Assembly: GCF_021648855.1 (NCBI RefSeq)
Contig: NZ_JAKJHX010000101.1
Location: 1 to 19,676, forward strand
DNA length: 19,676 nt
Source of the DNA: Tychonema litorale BBK16
GTDB lineage: Bacteria; Cyanobacteriota; Cyanobacteriia; Cyanobacteriales; Microcoleaceae
Reading direction: 5' to 3'
Position numbers and translations under genes: made by a program. Within the stretch, counting starts at the first letter, position 1; each line of letters starts with the position of its first letter. The notes under the pieces are model-generated. The model searched no databases, had not been told where the DNA came from, and saw only the letters and a list, made by a program, of their open reading frames with translations. Below, one piece after another: positions 13,773 through 19,676 of the stretch.

Positions 13773-16700
13773 CTAATGGATAGGAATTTCAATCCAGAAC
13801 TCTGTGCCCTGACCGGGTAGAGAAATGCACTTGAGTACCCCTTTGTGCTTCTCAACCACAATTTGGTAACTGATCGAAAGTCCTAGCCCTGTGCCTCGAC
13901 CAACGGGTTTAGTCGTAAAAAACGGATTGAATATGTGAGAGATTAACTCTTTCGGAATGCCATGACCGTTGTCTGCGATGCAAATTCCTACGGTTTTTTC
14001 ATCTATTAATTGAGTACGAATTCGGATGCAAGGATATGAAACATCGGGAATTAAATGCTCATTAGTTACACTGAGATTTTCTGAATTGACAGCGACTTCT
14101 TGTGAGCTTAAATTGATCCCTGTTGCACGCTTTTCCAGTCTGACTAAGCTTGTACCTCCTTCTATATTTTGCATTTCTATGGCATCAACCCCATTACCGA
14201 TGAGATTCATAAACACTTGATTCAAAGAGCTTGCATAGCAATCCACCTGTGGCAAATTCCCATACTCTTTAATAATTTCGATGGTGGCTCGATTGGAAGT
14301 AGATTTGATGCGGTGTTGCATAATCAACAGCGTACTCTCAATTCCCTCGTGAATGTCAACGCGATCTTTCTCAGCCCGATCGAGTCTAGAGAAATTCCGT
14401 AAAGATACAACTAACTGACGGATGCGCTCGACTCCCACTTTCATAGAGTCCAAAATTTTGGGCAAATCTTCGGTAAGAAAATCGACCTCGATCGCTTCTT
14501 CGCACTCGATAATTTCTGGGTTAGGGTTGGGAGTGTGCTGGCGGTAAAGTTCCACCAAGCAGAGTAAATCTTTGCTGTATTCGTTGGCGTGGGAGAGATT
14601 TCCGTAGATAAAGTTAACGGGGTTATTGATTTCGTGGGCGACGCCAGCTACCAGTTGTCCGAGGCTGGACATTTTCTCAGTTTGAATGAGTTGAGCTTGG
14701 GTATTTTGGAGTTGGGCGAGAGCTTCCGCTAGCTGTTGGGCTTTTGCTTGATCGGCTGCGGCTGCATTCAGGCTGTCTTGATAAAGCTCTGCTTGGTGAA
14801 TGGCGATCGCAGCTTGATCTGTCAAATGTTGCAGCAATTCCTGCTCTGCTGCTTCCCAAACTCTGGGCGCGGAACACTGATGAACAATCAACAATCCCCA
14901 AATGTGGGAGTTTTGACCGATCGGGACTATTAAATTTGCCTTTACCTGCAAACTTTCCAAGAATTCGATGTGACAGGGCGTTAAGTCTGCGGCATAAATG
15001 TCATGAATAGCCCGCACTTTTCCTTCTTTATAAAAACATGATGAGCCTTCGGGAAAGCATTCTTCTGGAGATTTGATACCTAAAATTGACACCCACTCAC
15101 CACGAACATCTTCAACAACTACCTCGCCTTGAGAGCCTGTGGCAAATTGGTAAATTACTGTGCGATCGGTATCGAGCAAAACTCTCACTTCTCGTACAAT
15201 AGTTTGCAGTATAGTTTTTAAGTCCAAGGTGCTGCGGATTTGATCTCTGACTCTCGTTAATACTTTGGCAAAGTCCAAGGATTTTTGTAATTGAGCGGTA
15301 CGTTCTTGAACTTGGCGCTCCAAGGTGGCATTTATCGCCTGCACTTCTTGATGCAGAAGGTACTGCTGAATTGCTGAACCAAATTGGCTGCCGATCGCTA
15401 AAGCTTGCTCGATTTCGTGCCATTTCCACTTAGGTGACTGACCTTTTTTAATTTCTCGCCAGATTCCAAAGGATTGTCTAGGAAGCATTTGTTTGACACT
15501 GGTGTCAAAGCGTCCTGCCCATGATTTTTCACTATTCGTTTCATTGCGAAAAATTGTCAAACAGCCGATTAATTGCTGCTGACAATGGAGAGGAATCACC
15601 AATAAACCTCGGATTTTAGTGGCTTCAAAAGCCGGACCTAAAACTCTGAATCCAGGTTCTTTGTATAAGTCTGTAATTATCCAAACGGGGACTTTGAACT
15701 CTTGATTATTATTTAATCCTTTGGTTAGCAATTGTTGCCAGAGGGGATGGGCTTCGATCGTACTTGCATTTTCCCAGTCTGGAAGTATGGGTTGTTCCCC
15801 CGTGGCGAACAGTTCAAAGGCTGAATCGGCTGAATCAGTAGTGTTCGCGACTGTCGAAATCTGATGATTTGTGGAAATTTCAAATTCCCCATCGATTTTG
15901 GGAGTCGATAATTTTTCAGGGCTGGTTTTCGGGGCGCTGATATAGAGCCTGCCACCACTGCCCTGCATCGCGGTTACAGTTGCTTCTAAAGCTTGCTGCA
16001 ATTGAATGTCGGCCTGACCGTACAATAGGGTGGCGATGCGACTCACTGTTGCTTCCAGGGCTGTTTGAGAGCGGGTTTGCTGGAGGAGGACGGAATGAGC
16101 GATCGCGATCGACAATTGATCGACTACTAACTGAACTACTTCTAAATCAGTTTGGTAAATGTTGCGGGAGATGGAGTGGTGAGATACCAAAAGTCCCCAG
16201 AGTTCAAGATGACTTTCGCTATTATTCTCTAGATTGTATCTCGTCAGGCACTCCGGCGATTGGCAGGTTTCTGTTTTGCTATTCGCCTGTGTGTTCCTGC
16301 GGTGTAAAATTGGCACAACTACGGAGGATTGCACTCCCATTGCCATCAAATAAGCTCTGTGGCAAGGATCGAGTGTTCGGTGGTGGATCTCCTCAGTACC
16401 CAAAGGTTGACCTGTTTCGGCTATATCCAAGGGACTTAGGGCGATGGTTGCCGAATTCACATCTACGATTGTCCGCTGACGTTGACTGACATACATTTCG
16501 CGGGCTTGGGGGGGAATGTCGTCTGCTGGAAAGTTGAGTCCTTTTAAGGAGGGTAGACGGTTGCTATCAATTGATTCGGCAACAACTTCGCCGGTACCAT
16601 CTGGGCTAAATCGATAAATCATGATCCGATCTGTGTTCAGAAAAGACCGTACTTCTTCTACAGTGCAAGTTAAAATATCTTCTAATTCTAAAGATTGGCG

Positions 16701-16781
16701 AATGCGTTCAGTTATGCGACGTATCAAGACTTCTCTGTCTAGTTTATGATTGAGTTTTTCGGGTTCTTCAGTCAGTTTCAT
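13773..16781 (-). CDS. Multi-GAF hybrid sensor histidine kinase with phytochrome/cyanobacteriochrome-like GAF domains
   Basis: This 1002-residue cytoplasmic kinase has no membrane segments. GAF1 (about 30-230) contains FPADDIPPQAR and DPCH (Cys140), features of bilin-binding phytochrome-type GAFs. GAF2 (about 245-480) is divergent. A coiled coil (480-505) leads to GAF3 (about 505-670), with EECF (Cys575) and TPCH (Cys603) at the positions of the two Cys used in DXCF cyanobacteriochromes, and IWGLLIVHQC. The kinase core follows: H box VAHEINNPVNF (His716), N box NLIGNGVDA (859-867), G1 DNGHGIP (937-943), F box FFTTKP and G2 GRGTGLGLS. It should therefore autophosphorylate. There is no receiver domain and no response regulator adjacent, so it is an orphan kinase. 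AAGGAG lies four bases before the ATG. Light sensing is inferred from the motifs; non-chromophore GAFs can look similar. Confidence 0.92.
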   Translation of the reverse strand: MKLTEEPEKLNHKLDREVLIRRITERIRQSLELEDILTCTVEEVRSFLNTDRIMIYRFSPDGTGEVVAESIDSNRLPSLKGLNFPADDIPPQAREMYVSQRQRTIVDVNSATIALSPLDIAETGQPLGTEEIHHRTLDPCHRAYLMAMGVQSSVVVPILHRRNTQANSKTETCQSPECLTRYNLENNSESHLELWGLLVSHHSISRNIYQTDLEVVQLVVDQLSIAIAHSVLLQQTRSQTALEATVSRIATLLYGQADIQLQQALEATVTAMQGSGGRLYISAPKTSPEKLSTPKIDGEFEISTNHQISTVANTTDSADSAFELFATGEQPILPDWENASTIEAHPLWQQLLTKGLNNNQEFKVPVWIITDLYKEPGFRVLGPAFEATKIRGLLVIPLHCQQQLIGCLTIFRNETNSEKSWAGRFDTSVKQMLPRQSFGIWREIKKGQSPKWKWHEIEQALAIGSQFGSAIQQYLLHQEVQAINATLERQVQERTAQLQKSLDFAKVLTRVRDQIRSTLDLKTILQTIVREVRVLLDTDRTVIYQFATGSQGEVVVEDVRGEWVSILGIKSPEECFPEGSSCFYKEGKVRAIHDIYAADLTPCHIEFLESLQVKANLIVPIGQNSHIWGLLIVHQCSAPRVWEAAEQELLQHLTDQAAIAIHQAELYQDSLNAAAADQAKAQQLAEALAQLQNTQAQLIQTEKMSSLGQLVAGVAHEINNPVNFIYGNLSHANEYSKDLLCLVELYRQHTPNPNPEIIECEEAIEVDFLTEDLPKILDSMKVGVERIRQLVVSLRNFSRLDRAEKDRVDIHEGIESTLLIMQHRIKSTSNRATIEIIKEYGNLPQVDCYASSLNQVFMNLIGNGVDAIEMQNIEGGTSLVRLEKRATGINLSSQEVAVNSENLSVTNEHLIPDVSYPCIRIRTQLIDEKTVGICIADNGHGIPKELISHIFNPFFTTKPVGRGTGLGLSISYQIVVEKHKGVLKCISLPGQGTEFWIEIPIH

Positions 16782-17075
16782 AAATCTCCTTATTAGACAA
16801 TGTAATCTAAATAATTATCAGAATTTTTTACTGTAGATGGGAAGGTTCGGATATCAAAAATCTGACTAAAACTTAATATTTTGTAAATTTTGGGTTTAAT
16901 CGCAGTTCAAACTGAGTGATCCCTCCAACTCCTGATGATTATTATTTTAATGATCTTATCAATTTCTCGCAATCTGAAAATTGTGTTGCATTAATTATCA
17001 AAACTTATAATTTCTTATTATTATTAATATATAAATTTATATATCGACAATTAACTTAACAATTTACAACTTTTC
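16782..17075. other. AT-rich intergenic stretch upstream of the histidine kinase
   Basis: No gene is apparent. The kinase end contains AGACAAT (16795-16801) and TAATCTAAAT (16803-16812), also present before the GAF gene and pyrD. The far end holds a perfect 18-bp palindrome of A/T only (17027-17044, ATATATAAATTTATATAT) just past the stop of the NADAR gene. It may be a weak terminator or a bent-DNA site. Confidence 0.45.
16795..16812. promoter_or_regulatory. AGACAAT/TAATCTAAAT motif before the histidine kinase
   Basis: The same two blocks, in the same order and orientation, occur at 5387-5409 between the other multi-GAF gene and pyrD, with a longer gap there. Both are directly upstream of minus-strand GAF sensor genes (14 and about 60 bases from the start). 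A common regulator is conceivable; the AT-rich composition makes chance similarity possible. Confidence 0.25.
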
Positions 17076-17531
17076 TTAGCTAGCAAGGCTTTCAGAAATT
17101 TCGCGACGCACGTTCATCAAAATTCGACCCAAATGATTGTGTCCTGTTCGATCGCAACCACAGCCCCAGTAGTAATCTGTGGGTGAATTTTCGACGATCG
17201 GGCGATCGGCTGTGTCGAGCAGAATAAGTTGAATGTCTGTATGAGTGATAAACTTAGTTTTAACCGCTTCCGACATAACTGAAATTTTCACAACTTCCCA
17301 ATCAGCGCGAACGCAGTGGTTTGGGTTGCGACCCAAGTTAGCGGCTTCTTGAGGAGTAGGTACGGCTCGAATCGCAGCTACCAAGCTTTGATCGGCACTA
17401 CCCACAAATTTTTGAGCTTGATAGTAGTGTTCCACAGTCAACCAGTTTTGACCGTTGATGCAAATACTGTGCAGTGAAAAGTTAGAAAAGCAGCCGTAAG
17501 GCTTATCTACTTTATAAAAATAAATTGTCAT
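17076..17531 (-). CDS. NADAR-family (YbiA/DUF1768-like) N-glycosidase
   Basis: This 151-residue cytoplasmic protein shows the family hallmarks: YGCFSNF near the N-terminus, WLTVEHYYQAQKF (30-42), AANLGRNP in the middle, and IVENSPTDYYWGCGCDRTGHNHLGR (about 111-135, with ENSPTDYYWG and the LGR ending). NADAR proteins hydrolyse N-glycosidic bonds. Reported substrates are reactive early riboflavin-pathway intermediates (YbiA) and, for some members, ADP-ribose attached to guanine in DNA. Which applies here cannot be told. Length is normal, so the gene appears intact. The ATG at 17531 has no Shine-Dalgarno and lies directly at the edge of a heptamer repeat array, so repeat sequence forms its whole leader. 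The adjacent genes (frr upstream, a kinase downstream) give no functional hint. Confidence 0.9.
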   Translation of the reverse strand: MTIYFYKVDKPYGCFSNFSLHSICINGQNWLTVEHYYQAQKFVGSADQSLVAAIRAVPTPQEAANLGRNPNHCVRADWEVVKISVMSEAVKTKFITHTDIQLILLDTADRPIVENSPTDYYWGCGCDRTGHNHLGRILMNVRREISESLAS

Positions 17532-17674
17532 TAGTCATTAGTTATTAGTCATTAGTTATTGGTTATTAGTTATTGATTATTAGTTATTGGTTATTGGTTA
17601 CTGGTTACTATAAATTAGTAACTAACAACTAACGAATAACCAATAACAGTCAACAGTCAACAGTCAACAGTTAA
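17532..17674. repeat. Heptamer repeat arrays with a large inverted repeat
   Basis: The stretch between frr and the NADAR gene is almost all short repeats. Variants of TTAGTTATTGGTTA cover 17532-17610. CAGTCAA occurs three times plus CAGTTAA at 17647-17674. GTTATTGGTTATT (17583-17595, also 17555-17567) is perfectly complementary to AATAACCAATAAC (17635-17647). GTTACTA (17604-17610) pairs with TAGTAAC (17616-17622), so the region can fold into a long hairpin. Such short tandemly repeated sequences are known from filamentous cyanobacteria. Confidence 0.8.
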
Positions 17675-17691
17675 CAAATAACAACTGACTT

Positions 17692-18240
17692 TTATACCTT
17701 GACGATATCTTTCTCTTTCGCAGCTAGAACTTCTTCGATTTTGGCACTGTACTTGTCAGTCAGCTTTTGAATTTTATCTTGCAAATCGCGCGATTCATCC
17801 TTAGAAATATCGCTGCTTTTTTCCTGTTTACGAACAGAGTCTACGGCATCGCGGCGGACATTGCGAATTGCAACTTTGCCTTCTTCAGCAAACTTTCCTG
17901 CCATTTTGACAAATTCTTGGCGTCTCTCGCTAGTCAGCGGTGGAATGTTCAAGCGAATAGTTGAACCATCGTTGTTGGGTACTAGCCCCACGTCCGACAG
18001 CGAAATCGCTTTTTCAATCAAGTTGAGTGCTTGGCGATCAAAAGGTTGAATACTGATTGTAGACGCATCCGGCGTGCCGATATTGGCAAGGGATCTGATC
18101 GGAGTTGGAGCACCGTAGTAATCTACACTGATTCGATCGAGGAGAGATGCGTTTGCCCGTCCCGTCCTAATAGTATTAAAAGACCGTTGAGTAGCCTCAA
18201 CCGCCTTTTGCATATGGTCTTCTACTTCAGCTAACTTCAC
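17692..18240 (-). CDS. frr: Ribosome recycling factor
   Basis: RRF splits post-termination ribosomes with EF-G. The protein of 182 residues has the usual length and sequence: [28 protein letters not shown] at the N-terminus, the hinge and beta domain ([33 protein letters not shown]), the [20 protein letters not shown] segment, and the long C-terminal helix ([24 protein letters not shown]). I start at GTG 18240 because GGGAGG lies six bases upstream and homologues begin MKLAEVE; a start eight codons earlier would add foreign residues. The gene overlaps the end of pyrH by 14 bases, so its ribosome-binding site lies inside pyrH and translation is probably coupled. The pyrH-frr order is standard in bacteria. 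Confidence 0.97.
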   Translation of the reverse strand: MKLAEVEDHMQKAVEATQRSFNTIRTGRANASLLDRISVDYYGAPTPIRSLANIGTPDASTISIQPFDRQALNLIEKAISLSDVGLVPNNDGSTIRLNIPPLTSERRQEFVKMAGKFAEEGKVAIRNVRRDAVDSVRKQEKSSDISKDESRDLQDKIQKLTDKYSAKIEEVLAAKEKDIVKV

Positions 18241-18955
18241 AAAAACCTCCCACAACGGTTCCAATAGATTCTCCCATTACTGCTCGGTAAATGTTGCCCG
18301 ATACCGTCAGGTCAAATACCATAATAGGAATATTATTCTCTTTACAAAGCGCGATCGCCGTACTGTCCATCACCCGCAAGTCTTGGTTCAAGACGTGTGC
18401 ATAGGTGAGAGTTTGGTATCTACGAGCGTTGGGGTTGATATGGGGGTCCGAATCGTACACCCCATCTACCTTAGTTGCTTTAAAAATCACCTCTGCATCA
18501 ATTTCCGCCGCCCGCAAAGCTGCTGTAGTATCGGTAGTAAAAAAAGGATTACCAGAACCGGCACCAAAAATAACTACCCGTTTTTTTTCCAAGTGACGAA
18601 TGGCGCGCCGTCGAATGTAGGTTTCAGCTACTTCTTGCATGGCGATCGCCGTTTGTACCCTTGTTGGCACTCCTGCTTGCTCTAGGGCATCCTGCAATGT
18701 GATGGCATTCATCACTGTAGCAATCATACCCACATAGTCTGCGGTTGCCCGATCCATACCTGCCGAAGCCGCCTTCACCCCACGAAAAATGTTGCCGCCG
18801 CCGACAACGATCGCCAACTCAATGCCTTCAGACACCACTTGGGCAACTTCCTGGGCGATCGAACTAACAACTACCGGATCGATCCCGTAGCCCAAATCAC
18901 CCATCAGCGCTTCACCGCTGAGCTTCAGCAAAACTCGCTGATAAACCATCCCCAT
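18227..18955 (-). CDS. pyrH: UMP kinase (uridylate kinase)
   Basis: The hexameric cytoplasmic enzyme phosphorylates UMP to UDP, a step in pyrimidine nucleotide synthesis. The 242-residue protein has the amino-acid-kinase fold with all usual segments: [12 protein letters not shown] (9-20), [10 protein letters not shown] (50-59), [40 protein letters not shown] and [12 protein letters not shown]. The start could be ATG 18955 or ATG 18949 two codons on; the GGCGG upstream fits the second slightly better. It is the first gene of a pyrH-frr unit. The 165 bases between it and msrB contain a palindromic repeat (19057-19081). PyrD, another enzyme of the pathway, is encoded about 12 kb away on the other strand, so the pathway genes are not clustered. 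Confidence 0.97.
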   Translation of the reverse strand: MGMVYQRVLLKLSGEALMGDLGYGIDPVVVSSIAQEVAQVVSEGIELAIVVGGGNIFRGVKAASAGMDRATADYVGMIATVMNAITLQDALEQAGVPTRVQTAIAMQEVAETYIRRRAIRHLEKKRVVIFGAGSGNPFFTTDTTAALRAAEIDAEVIFKATKVDGVYDSDPHINPNARRYQTLTYAHVLNQDLRVMDSTAIALCKENNIPIMVFDLTVSGNIYRAVMGESIGTVVGGFCEVS

Positions 18956-19056
18956 TCCGCCACTATTTTTTCATCTTTTTGTCTCCACAACAAGATAGCA
19001 GCATGGGAGACTTTTGAACATAGATTGGCTGGAACAGGTTTATTAAGTCCCTAGGA

Positions 19057-19081
19057 GGACACGGCATTGCCGTGTCCCTAC
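19057..19081. repeat. Perfect palindromic repeat between msrB and pyrH
   Basis: GGACACGGCA (19057-19066) and TGCCGTGTCC (19068-19077) are exact inverted arms around one base, followed by CTAC. It is the core unit of the repeat family seen at 2235-2260 and 19621-19646. Lying after msrB on the minus strand, it could form a strong RNA hairpin that limits read-through into pyrH, though no T run follows. Confidence 0.75.
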
Positions 19082-19120
19082 GGGGATTGATCGATCGCAC
19101 AGTATAGTAAACCTGGAATC

Positions 19121-19519
19121 TCAATCCTTGGGAACGAAATTAAGAGAAGCAGAATTCATGCAATAACGCTGACCAGTTGGCTTTGGGCCGTCGTTAAATA
19201 CGTGGCCAAGATGAGCGTCACACACAGCACACAACACCTCTGTGCGACGCATAAACAAGGTATTGTCCGACTCACACTTTACATTCTCTTCGTTAACCGG
19301 AGCGTAGAAACTCGGCCAACCAGTACCGGATTCGTACTTGGTTTCTGATTCAAATAGTGGTGTACCGCAGCAAATACAATTATAATTACCTGGCTTTTTG
19401 TTGTCGTGATACTCACCGCTAAATGCTCTTTCAGTTCCCTTTTTTCTGGTAACTTTGAACTGTTCTGGTGTAAGTTGCTTTTTCCACTCAGCTTCGGTTT
19501 TTTCAACTTTGTTAGTCAT
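19121..19519 (-). CDS. msrB: Peptide-methionine (R)-S-oxide reductase
   Basis: MsrB reduces the R form of methionine sulfoxide in proteins, using thioredoxin, and so repairs oxidative damage. The 132-residue protein is full length. Two CxxC pairs for structural zinc are present (C48/C51 in NCICCG and C97/C100 in CAVC). The substrate-binding GTGWPSF (65-71), [10 protein letters not shown] and the catalytic Cys120 in [12 protein letters not shown] are all intact. There is no signal peptide, so it acts in the cytoplasm. The ATG at 19519 lacks a clear Shine-Dalgarno; a heptamer array (19538-19565) lies 19 bases upstream. It is separated from pyrH by a palindromic repeat and is probably its own unit. 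Confidence 0.97.
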   Translation of the reverse strand: MTNKVEKTEAEWKKQLTPEQFKVTRKKGTERAFSGEYHDNKKPGNYNCICCGTPLFESETKYESGTGWPSFYAPVNEENVKCESDNTLFMRRTEVLCAVCDAHLGHVFNDGPKPTGQRYCMNSASLNFVPKD

Positions 19520-19537
19520 GATTTAGTGTTGATAGTT

Positions 19538-19565
19538 GTTGACTGTTGACTGTTCACCGTTGACT
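19538..19565. repeat. Heptamer array upstream of msrB
   Basis: Four consecutive heptamers GTTGACT, GTTGACT, GTTCACC, GTTGACT occupy the leader of msrB. The unit is the reverse complement of the CAGTCAA heptamers at 17647-17674, so the same short repeat occurs at two places in the window in opposite orientation. Confidence 0.7.
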
Positions 19566-19589
19566 ATATATAGCTAATCAACTCATGTC

Positions 19590-19676
19590 AATTCCGTTTG
19601 CATCGGAATGATATAAACGGAGGACACGGCAGTGCCGTGTCCCTACAATTGATCGTGGTAGGGACACGGCACTGCC
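19590..19676. repeat. Composite palindromic repeat, truncated by the window edge
   Basis: The parts match those at 2214-2346 in order: a small hairpin (AATTCCG at 19590-19596 with CGGAAT at 19604-19609), a palindromic unit AGGACACGGCAGTGCCGTGT running to CCCTAC at 19646, an 11-base spacer, and the inverted arm GTAGGGACACGGCACTGCC reaching the last base. The right end is outside the window. Confidence 0.8.

Noticed and set aside
15980..16489. Plus-strand 169-codon frame opposite the histidine kinase
   Set aside because: It is antisense to GAF1 of the kinase, whose motifs are intact; the product has no recognisable features.
17532..17674. Heptamer region as CRISPR or attachment site
   Set aside because: Units are 7-14 bases, imperfect and without spacers; no integrase or tRNA is near.
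18241..18264. Eight-codon N-terminal extension of ribosome recycling factor
   Set aside because: The GTG at 18240 has a strong ribosome-binding site and gives the standard N-terminus and the 182-residue length.

Overview
The window looks like chromosomal DNA of a filamentous cyanobacterium of the Microcoleus/Oscillatoria/Phormidium type. The palindrome GCGATCGC (HIP1) recurs throughout. The core proteins (PyrD, PyrH, Frr, MsrB) have a cyanobacterial character. Sensor proteins carry phytochrome/cyanobacteriochrome-like GAF domains, and short heptamer and palindromic repeats are scattered between and even inside genes. No rRNA, tRNA or CRISPR array was seen. The genus is an inference from overall character.

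Layout. Positions 1-595 look like the 5' part of a group II intron on the minus strand, running off the left edge. Positions 788-2209 encode a coiled-coil protein with a C-terminal membrane anchor; its N-terminus resembles modules from bacterial conflict systems. A composite palindromic repeat separates it from a convergent gene for a multi-GAF protein with a degenerate kinase end (2352-5327). The pyrimidine gene pyrD (5454-6617) is transcribed divergently from that gene. Next comes a secreted trypsin-like protease with TPR repeats (6815-8326), followed closely by two small genes (8352-9139) that form an uncharacterised cassette with its own likely promoter. After a hairpin terminator, a minus-strand two-gene unit encodes two exported proteins, one with a Sec-type and one with a Tat-type signal (9307-10641). 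Divergent from it is a compact STAND/NB-ARC ATPase (10797-12206).

From 12285 to 19519 every gene is on the minus strand. In transcription order these are msrB, pyrH-frr (overlapping), a NADAR-family N-glycosidase, a large GAF histidine kinase with two candidate bilin-binding GAF domains, and a TrpE/PabB-family chorismate-utilising enzyme.

Two themes stand out. First, repeats have entered coding sequence without breaking the frame: a 66-bp palindromic element inside the STAND ATPase and an approximately 118-bp low-complexity block inside a GAF domain. Related palindromes occupy intergenic sites at both ends of the window. Second, accessory signalling or defence-like genes (the coiled-coil membrane protein, protease-TPR, small-gene pair, STAND ATPase, NADAR) are interleaved with housekeeping genes, and some share short upstream motifs. 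The small-gene pair at 8352-9139 is the best candidate for an undescribed system, but its function cannot be read from sequence alone.
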